From Treponema sp. (lineage in GTDB: Bacteria > Spirochaetota > Spirochaetia > Treponematales > Treponemataceae), in assembly GCA_021442965.1 (NCBI GenBank), contig JABUUX010000120.1:1-5860 (forward strand): a stretch of 5,860 nucleotides of DNA. Direction: 5' to 3'. Of the stretch, positions 5,849-5,860 are shown one piece after another. Position 1 is the first letter of the stretch; the number at the start of each line of letters is the position of its first letter. Under the pieces are notes generated by a model. It was not told the DNA's origin, did no database searches, and saw only the letters and a program-made list of their open reading frames with translations. The position numbers and the translations under genes were made by a program.

Positions 5849-5860
5849 TCCACTATATAT

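Overview
The window looks like chromosome from a host-associated Treponema-type spirochaete. The DNA is AT-rich. The genes encode an inner-membrane/outer-membrane lipid transporter, a lipoprotein with a relaxed lipobox, and a chemoreceptor whose upstream region matches a flagellar sigma-28 promoter. The genus is inferred from gene content and style; no rRNA or other marker gene is present.

Layout. Positions 1-3638 are read entirely on the minus strand. In transcription order (right to left) they hold an Mce/Mla-type ABC lipid transporter: permease mlaE (2856-3638), ATPase mlaF (2081-2848) and substrate-binding MCE protein mlaD (1107-2084). A helical-repeat (TPR-like) lipoprotein (140-1087) follows, and then the first 22 codons of guaA, GMP synthase (1-67), which runs off the left edge. 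The mlaE-to-lipoprotein genes are packed tightly (7-nt gap, 4-nt overlap, 19-nt gap) and are almost certainly one operon. guaA follows after 72 nt and may have its own promoter. Positions 3639-3874 are a divergent intergenic region. Positions 3875-5779 on the plus strand encode a methyl-accepting chemotaxis protein with about six membrane helices and no obvious extracytoplasmic ligand domain. The right edge (5804-5860) holds a hairpin-forming sequence that resembles a dispersed intergenic repeat.

How the genes work together. MlaE, MlaF and MlaD should form an inner-membrane complex that moves phospholipid or another lipid between the two membranes. MlaD here is much longer than E. coli MlaD and has a long helical C-terminal part. 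No MlaA, MlaB or MlaC gene is present in the window, so the co-transcribed lipoprotein is the obvious candidate for a lineage-specific partner. The chemoreceptor is a separate unit. It is preceded by TAAA-N15-GCCGTTGG, an excellent match to a FliA-type promoter, so it is probably expressed with the motility regulon.

The window is mostly conventional. The points most worth a second look are the sigma-28 promoter with overlapping and adjacent inverted repeats, a 13-bp palindrome in front of mlaE, the lipoprotein partner, the long-tailed MlaD, the membrane-embedded sensor part of the chemoreceptor, and the repeat at the right edge. I see no strong evidence for a wholly new system.
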